Origin: Mermis nigrescens
Lineage: Eukaryota; Nematoda; Enoplea; Mermithida; Mermithidae
Assembly: GCA_036768485.1 (NCBI GenBank)
Contig: JAVLUZ010000401.1
Coordinates: forward strand, 124,001 to 188,000
Direction of reading: 5' to 3'
DNA: 64,000 nt
In this document: piece by piece, positions 24,701 to 33,700 of the stretch
Position numbering within the stretch: position 1 is the stretch's first letter
How the letters are laid out: each line of letters begins with the position of its first letter
Translations under genes and position numbers: made by a program
The notes under the pieces: model-generated
Databases searched by the model: none
Seen by the model: the letters and a program-made list of their open reading frames with translations, nothing else
What the model was told of the DNA's origin: nothing

Positions 24701-27700
24701 AGCTTTTCATAAAAACTATAGTCGCTTACAGTTTCCAGACAATTTCAAGCAATTTTCTGCAACAATTTTTGCCTTCGCTTTGACTTATCTTTCTCAGAAA
24801 ATATGTCATTTTTCAAATCAGAAGGTCTAGACAACATTAAAACCCCGCGTGCACCTCCGAACGTGCCTTTTCAGGTTCAGCTAAATTGTGCGTGTCATGC
24901 GTTTAATACGTAAGTCGTTTCGATTTTTGTTACTCTGTATTTTTGCGTCAGGAATTCGCATGAACATAGCAGCACTTTATCATCCTATTTGAACTCAATA
25001 TGATCGAAAAAAATATTAGTGCCCTTACTACGATGCATGTGCTCATTCATTGATATTCAGGCACATTGGGGGAGAGAGGGTATTACCACACGTGGGCGTG
25101 GGGAGACGGAGGTTTGGGGGTACGCACCCCCTTCACAAGGCCGAATACCCCTCCCCTCCCCAAAAAACCGAAATACCCCCAGAATTCAATTTTTGAATTT
25201 TTTGTTTTCTTTTCACAATTTTTTGATACCAATGGATGGATAATGCTCGATGAGCAACGTTGAAAAGTGGTGTTTTTTCGCCTTACCACCATTTTTAAGA
25301 CTTGACCTTTAACAAATCTTGAACCACCCAGAATTTCGGTGCTGCCTAAGTATGGGTAACCCCCTGAATGGTTAGACAGGCAACAACCTACAATCCGACG
25401 ATTTTGAACTGACGAATTTTCTGCATAATTTTTGAGGACAAAAGCAGTGTTAATGGCCAAATTTTTCTGGCGCTTCACGCCGGATTAATGTTGCATGTGG
25501 TTTCCTCAAAAAGCGCCCAAAATCCTGTCGAAATGGTCTAAAAAGCGAAATTTGTTGCCACATTGATCAACATCTGTAATTTTCAGTATTGAAAGCCATA
25601 TTATGCAGTTAAAATCGACTAAAACTGTTGAAAGATACGGGCTTATCATGTGAAAGCGTTTTACTTATGTACGTGTACAGACGAATTTGACCATTTTCGT
25701 CATTTGACTGGCAAAAAAGCGAGAACACTATATTTACTGTTCTGGATTTCTGGGATTTGACCCCCGACCCTGACCTTGACATCTTTGCAGCCCACGTAAA
25801 AAATGCGCTACTGATTTACATACACATATATCCACACTAAAAAGAATTATAAATAAACTGACCTAACTTTGTACTGATTCGTTAGACATTGTCAACATCC
25901 CTGTCAAAAAATTTTTCTTCATTGTAAATTTTTCAAGTCCAAGCTGCCCTACATTGACTACAAGAGGAATATAAAATCACCTGCAAAGCTAAAAGAAAGC
26001 CTGCTTCCTTGTCACAAAGTGCAGCTGATAACAAGTACGCGAAAATTCGATTTCCGGCATACCAGCCATCTTTGACCATGTGATCGGCCAACTTGAACAC
26101 TGATTCAATATCTCCATGCCTTAAGAGCATAAATGTGACAGGGGGATCCCCCACCCAAAGTCGGACGTCCCCCATCTCCCAGAGAAAGAAAATTTAAGAC
26201 CCCCAGATTTTTGTGAAAAATTGAATTTTTGACCGGCTTTCGGCGTTTTCTGGCCCTTTTTGGTCAAAAATTGGAGGTCACTTAAACCCCCCCCCTAAAA
26301 ATGGCCGGGACCCCCACATTCCGAGCCGTTACATGTATGCTGAAGAGCAACGCGAATAATGCATTTTAAAACATAAAGTACAGATATTTTGTTATTCTCG
26401 ATCACCTTTTAGATATAACTGGGGACTTGAAATTCATATATGAAATTATAGATTCACTTTTACTAAGACCCGCCAAAAACATAGAAATAAAGATACCGAT
26501 TATGCGTTTAATAGGTATATGCTTGCTCAAAAGTGTCAAATTTTCGGTGCTTCGCGCCACACGTATACTAATTTTTTAATCAGTATATTTTGTTCAATTA
26601 ATTCGAATTTACTGATATTTTCTCGAATTTTTTTAAATGTTTTTTTCGAATAAAAGGATAGAACATCGTCAGAAACGCCGAAAAATGATGTTTTTATCGT
26701 ATATCCACCGTTCTGATCCAAAAAAAGGCAATTTAAAATTGGACTCCCCTGAATTCTAAAATTGGACTCCCCCTGAATTCCCACGCTGTGCTGTGCATGC
26801 CAGTATGTAACATGAATGATTGTTAGATTCTTCGAGTGTCTGTGTTTTGCCGTTGCAATATATGATAACGAAAGTCTTGGATTTGTTTCCTGATTTGAGG
26901 GTAGCACGACCAGACATCCTCGTAGGGGGTTCTAGACTTCAGAATGGAAAATAAGAACAAAAATGGATTAAAATCGTAAGTTTTTCTCAGAAGTGCTGGA
27001 AATTGACCAGAAACAGTGGAATGACGTGGTTTTATCGCTATATTCAGCAGTTATACCGATTTTTGAGGTAATTTTGGCCCGAAAAAGCTCATTAAATGAC
27101 CCCCGAACCGGATGATCCCCCACTCGGCCATGCTGTACATCTATGAACATGACTAGCGGCTCTCCGATTTGCAAGCCTTACTTTGCGAAACATTTCATTG
27201 CAGCGAAATAAATAGCCGGAGTCTTCGGTATCCCAAACAAGTGTTTTTCTCTATTGTACAACCATTTAGTCTGCTGCAATGCAAATTCAGCCTCTTCGGC
27301 CGGAGCGTTGGCACATGCATTCATAAGAGATGTGATCGTATGCGGCCCTGGTTGATAACCAGCTGTTCGTATCTATATTTTATAAAGTAATAAAGCGTTA
27401 ACGAATGCAGGCATTACAATACGAGAACATAAAATACAGAATGTCTCACGTATGTATATATATAGTGCTGGCCTCTAAAAAAACCAGTCGATTTGTAAAC
27501 TGAAAAAAACACCCCTTTTTTCCATAACCAAAAGGAGATGACTGATATCATACTGGCGAACAAACTATGCCATGAGGATAACAACTGACCCCTGATCTCT
27601 TTCCGGATCATTCAGTAACTTGAGATATAAATTTGTCGAAAATTTCCAAAAAATTGCCGTTCTTATGATTTTTTTAAGCATCTTTGAGGGTCAGTATTCA

Positions 27701-30700
27701 TATTTGCTGGAACCTTCTATGTTTTCACGTTAGACTCCCTTGCAGACACTAATGTCAAAAAGATTTAGTTGTCCTATGTCATCCACATAGCCACAGTATA
27801 CCTTCAAAGTCAAACCTAAAAAACCCAGTTGTAACCTAAAAAACCAGCGCCAATTTTCACAAAACTTAGCAGGAATGTGCCTCGTAGCACCTTGCATGAT
27901 GCCTGATATTTATTTTTCACAAACAATGGGAATCATGCAAAAACTGCCAAAAAAGTTCGATTGTAACCTAAAAAAACCACTGTAACCTAAAAAAGACCAA
28001 TGCTAAGTATACGTTGCCATGGCAACGATTACTTTTCATCAAATTGCATAATTTTGCACTGATTTCTTGCAAAGGGTTGTAGAAGAGACTAACTTAGAGT
28101 TGTTTTTATCACTTGATATTTGGGAAATTTATAGAACTTTTGATTAAATTCAGAAAAAATTATTGATTTTTATATAAATGTGATAAAATGAACGGACATA
28201 TAGGAAAAAAATGAATTTATTTCAAAAAATATGATCATGTAAGGTCAAGTAACTAATTTACGCTGCAAACCACGCACTTCGCATAACATTTTGGGGTGGT
28301 TTTTTAGTTCCCATGGTTTTTTACCTCCCGGATAGAATTTGCTGGTTTTTTAATTTTTGACTTTGATCGATTTTTTCTCCAAGACTAAAGAGATCTACGA
28401 AATCAACTACATAAGTGGCGAAAGATGGAGCATCGACGGGAAATTGCTCTGATTATATAAGTTTACGTCAGAAGCATGCTTTTCCTTCGAATGACATGAT
28501 ATATTTAAATTTTGAATTTCGGTTCACCTATCCCACTAATTTAACTTAATCAGAATTCTTTTTATATTTTAAATAGACCTCGACGAAATTTTAGCATTTC
28601 TCAATCTTCAATTTTTTCGATGAATTACAATAAGCGGATCTTAAATGTGATACCTAAATATACTGGTCAGCTTTGTTTCGCAGGCGTAGGATTTTTATTC
28701 ATCATAGCTATCTGACAGAAAAACGTTTATCCTGATAGAATGAACATGACAACTCGATGAGCGATGCTGACGAACTCTAGATTTGACGTCATCCGATTTA
28801 TTTTTTGGACTTTCGCCCAATTAACCCAGCAATACATGACTAGTATCCTCTGATGTTGAAGGATTGCATAGTCGATTAGTCAGAATCTTTCGTTTATTCA
28901 TTTTTCATTCGCTAATTCAAAAAAATATTAAAAACCGATTTTTAAGAAGGACTTAACAGACTTTTACGGAATTAGAAGATTAGATGGCGTCATATTGAAC
29001 TTTTGCAAGAAATAAAAAAGAACTTCTTTTGTTTGATTTCCGTTTTCAGTCAAAAGCGCACTCCTGGTAAGAATAAATTTTAAGCTACACTCCATTTTTT
29101 CAAAGGCCCATTCATGTTCAGTCCTCACATACGCGTTTCTAAACTATAGCTAGTTTATTTCGTGCTTTCTTAAAAGTTTGCTCCTTATACGAGTTAATCA
29201 CCGGAATGTTTTGAGAAACTGACTTTTTAATGGTTTAAGGCTCCCAGAGAATGCGCTTTAGCGACAACATTCTAAAAAAGGTTGAAACATCTTATTTTTT
29301 AATTTTCGATAAGGTGGAAATTTTTCCGACAGCGAGCAACATTCTGTCCGAGTTCAACAGACACTCTGAGAAGGCCTTTGAACCACCCAAATCATTTAAA
29401 AGCGTCCGGCAGAAGTATACCACAGTCACGTGCTATGCAGGAAAAGATGACATGATAACCTTTCTGAAAAATTCCATAGCTTTCCGCGCCTGACCTGCCT
29501 TAGCTAATATGTGAATAACCGTAATATAATTGAATTTTTCTGGTCGAACGCGGTCTTCCACCATTCGTTTTTCTACCACCGCAACGGCTTCAGCTATCTA
29601 AATATATGCGAAACATAAAGTAGATAATCCGTTGCATTATACACGCAAGACGGCAGTACTTAAAGCGAATAATGCGAAAAATGACACTTGAAGCGATAAG
29701 TTCAATATTTTTCATAAGATAGTGAGCAATGTGAACAGAGAAAATTTTCAAGCATGAAAGTTGCCTTAAAAATTTAGTTATTCGGTAAGCTACATATAGA
29801 TTAGTGCTGTACCGGAACCTCTTTTTTTATTGGGGCCGGGGCCTAGAAATATACCATATAATGTGGTCATTTGGCGTCCTATGCTGGGATTTGTTACGTA
29901 ATTTATGTGTTCAGACCTCTTTCGTGACATACATCGTGGTAGTAGTGATAAAAATAATAAAATAATTATAATAATAATCATGTAAGGTTAAATTAAAATA
30001 ATTATAATTACTACGCATACTACCTTCACTCAAATTAATGTAGATATTCAGTTGAAAACATTTATCTGTCTCATAGTGAATACTTGTAAGTTGTTTATGA
30101 TTCCACTCCAACTTTGTTTTTTAGCCTTCTAACTAAGCAATTGAATGAATACCCTTAAAATTAAACCGACAAAATTAGGCATTTCATCAGCCATTGTACC
30201 AAAACAATTTAATTTTCGACATGCAGCGATATGAAGTGAATTACTCCTGCATTTACTAGAGCTGCAGCTAGCAGCCGTGCACGTGGAGGTTTGAAGGCAT
30301 GAAAAAATTTTCTGGAGTAGATACGCTAAAATTAAGGTCAAAAATGAACAAAAGTCAAGGCCCTTTTCGTAAAAATGACTGAAATCGAATAGAACCTGAG
30401 AATTAATGTACTTATTGCGCTTTCTAAACCCTTCTCTTTATCTTTAAAATCATTTTAGCACGAAGTCTTGATGAACCTCAGATCAGACCATACATGGGCA
30501 AGGAAGAGTTGGCCAGAGGGGGTGAAATCTAGGAATGGTCATATAGTAAATTGTGGTCATAGTCTTTGTACAAGGTCTCTTAATACATGTACAAAGACGT
30601 CCTCAAAAGTGTACATTTCACGGTACCTACCATAGTTTCTGAAGGTCTAGAGTTGAGGGAGGGGAGAAATCCCAAAATGGGGGACCAATAAATTAAGTGG

Positions 30701-33700
30701 TGTATTATTATAAGCCGACACAGTTTTTCGTCAGAGCTTCTTCGTGCTTGTACGAAGATCTCCGGATGAGCGAACAAATTTTTGTAGATATAATATATAA
30801 ATATATTATTGAATATACACATTTTTACATACTATCAGTGTGTGACCTGCGACCCGCATGCAGTCCTAAATGAAAGGATTCGGCCTGAATTTAGTTGATT
30901 ATATTAGTTCGGCGTGGAGCGGCAAAATTTTTATGAGCATTAGATATGGAATTTACACATAAAACTCGACTGAGAGAGCTAAAATAACTTGTACCACAAA
31001 TTAGAAAAATACAGAAATTGTAATATGCCGATTACATCTTGTAATTAGCACCACTGCGCTTATATATTCAATGCAACATCAAGATAAATTAGTCAATTTT
31101 ATCTTTAAACGGCAAAAAGTGCAATTATTACGTAGTAGGTACTTATTTTTGCATGAAATCTTTAAAAACATTAGAAATAGATACAAAAGTGTTTAATGGC
31201 CCTTCTTGAAGCTAAATACAGTATATAAGCGATGTAAATTTTTTGAAATTTCCATGAAAAATAATTTTAAAAAACGTTAAATTACTATCACTTAGGCCCA
31301 GAAGTATTTTAACATTGTATAAAGATGGCTCTAAAAATGAATGCACGAGCCAAAATCGATTTTTTGCGAGAACCTGCATTTTTTGCCATTTTTAGGTGCC
31401 TTTCTTTGCGATTTTCGGCCAGAAATTGTTGGTCATTTCCTCCCCCCCTAAAAATGGCCGAAAACCATACGTGAAACAATGGGCTCCGAAAAATTCCCAA
31501 CCCAAGATTGGACGTCCTCTTCACACCCCCCCCAAAGCCAGAAAGTTTTATCCCACCTCCCCAATTTTTAGCGAAAACTTGCGCTTTTTGGCTATTTTTA
31601 GGTCTTTTTGCCACTTTTAGCCGAAATCAGCGCCGCTTACCCCCCCCCCCTGAAAATTGCCGAGAACCATACATGTAACAGGGGGTTTGGGCGATTTCCC
31701 ACCCACGCTTTTACGCCCCCGCCCCTTCAAAGTCAGAAAATTTCTGACCAGCCTCCCCCATTTTCAGCGAAAACATGCGCTTTTGGCTATTTTTAGGTGT
31801 TTTTGCCAGTTTTGACCGAAAATTAGAGTCGCTTACCCCCTTCTTCTAAAAATGGCCAGGGACCACCTACCCGAAATTTCCAGCCATCATGTATGCCGAG
31901 AAACCCTTTCCCAGAAGTTTGAGCTGCTACATGCATGTTTCATAGTGATATTTTGTCAACTTACTCTTGCTTACATTCAAAAATACTGTATCACTTCATG
32001 AAATTCTAATAGTTAAGTGCATTTTTGCCACAATAAAAATTGGGTTTAAAAAAATTCAAAAGGTTTTCAACTAAAATCGTCTGACAGTGTATGAGTCTTG
32101 GACCCTGAAAAGGGTAATATCCCCTCACCGTTCCTATAGGAATGTGTGGTACCTACCTATTATTACAGTAGCACGTTATGTACAATAAACTGCACTTTGT
32201 GACCCTAAATAGTGCTGTTTAACCAATTTATGGGTTTCTAACGATAAAGAATAACAAAATATACCAATATGGCGCGAAGCGCCGGAAAAATTTCGATATT
32301 TTCACCGTTTTCAGATGGAATTTTCGGCCTTTTTCCACCAGTATGCTCAAAAATTTTCTTGCAGCGCCTTTCGTTTTCTCAAAATCGCTTAACAAAACCT
32401 GATTTTTCAAAACCTTAGGTAGGGGCAACACCCCTTCTTTCACCAATCTATGCTCATGTGTGGACCAGACTGACCACAGACCTAAATGTAATGCAAATGC
32501 AAGTGTGACTGAAAGCTATGGGTCGACATCAATCAACAATGATTATATATTGTTATAAGGAAACTTGTTGGCTTCATTGATTAAAATATCAATTCTATCA
32601 GTTTTATTGTCCCAAAAGCATTAAATATCTTACTTCTTTGACATTAATAACGAGGTTATACTGTGACTGATGAAATTCCATCAGTTTCCATCATATTCGC
32701 TATCGATCAATGCAACAATTTGCACCTAACAACAATATCAAAATTTCCAGGCCCCGGTACAGCTCTAATATTAATGCACTTACGAAGTGCGTACAGCGTT
32801 ATTGCAGATATTCATTTTTTCCACTTAAGCTGAACTTCCTGAAAATATAGGAGAAAAAATACTATTTGATACATACGTAGGTATGTACCATACATGATCT
32901 TAGGTGGGGTTGGGGAGGGGGGTTTCCAGCCCAGAAAAACATTCACCTTCCCCTTAAACTTCGCCATTTTTCGAAAATTCCCAAAAATTTCCTGAAAGAT
33001 GCTTTCTTAGGCGTTTTAGCTACCGTTATGCTCCAAAGTGTTAAATTTTCGGCGCTTCCGCCATTTACTCAAGTTTTGACTATATTTTGTTCAGTTTGAT
33101 CGACTTTTTTAAATTTTTTTTCTCGAAAATTATCTTGTTTTTATGCTCTAGAAAGATAGAGCATAGTCAGAAACGCCAAAAAAACAATGTTCTTAACGCG
33201 TGCCAACCATTTTTGGGCCGAAAAAAGGAACCTTAAAATTTTAAGTTCCCCCACCAGAATTCCCATGCAGTGCAATCACTTTACAGACGTTGCTATTCCT
33301 CCTTTCGTATTTCTAAAAATACAAAGCGTGCTGTCGTCGGTTTAAAATCTCTAGTACCTTCGTACCCGCTTTTCAATTTGAGAACTGTAAATAAAATAAT
33401 ACTATGCAGAACTGTACTAAAAAGAATAACAGTTTTACAAAGTCAACATGCATAATGTTCACTATTAAAATACATTCTGTATAGCCAATCTCTTTATACA
33501 TTACGCACCGTACTTGGATACTCATCCAGCAATATTTTGAAGCTGGATCTGAATTATGAATGTCGGAACTGAATACCAAATTTTAGTTAAGTATTCGACT
33601 AAATGGGTTTGAGCGTAGCATCCAGCGCAGTAGGGTATATGCACATTAGGGATGTTCCGGTTACAAGTTTTTCGAAAAATTCGGTTCCGATTCTGACATA

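Larger units (their letters stand above)
22827..25980. other. PTCD1 intron(s), one undetected exon expected
   Basis: Exon 6 ends in phase 0 while exon 8 needs a one-base lead-in, so at least one coding exon (about 30-60 codons of PPR) should lie here. I could not identify it. A family A MITE and a G remnant are present. Confidence 0.5.
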
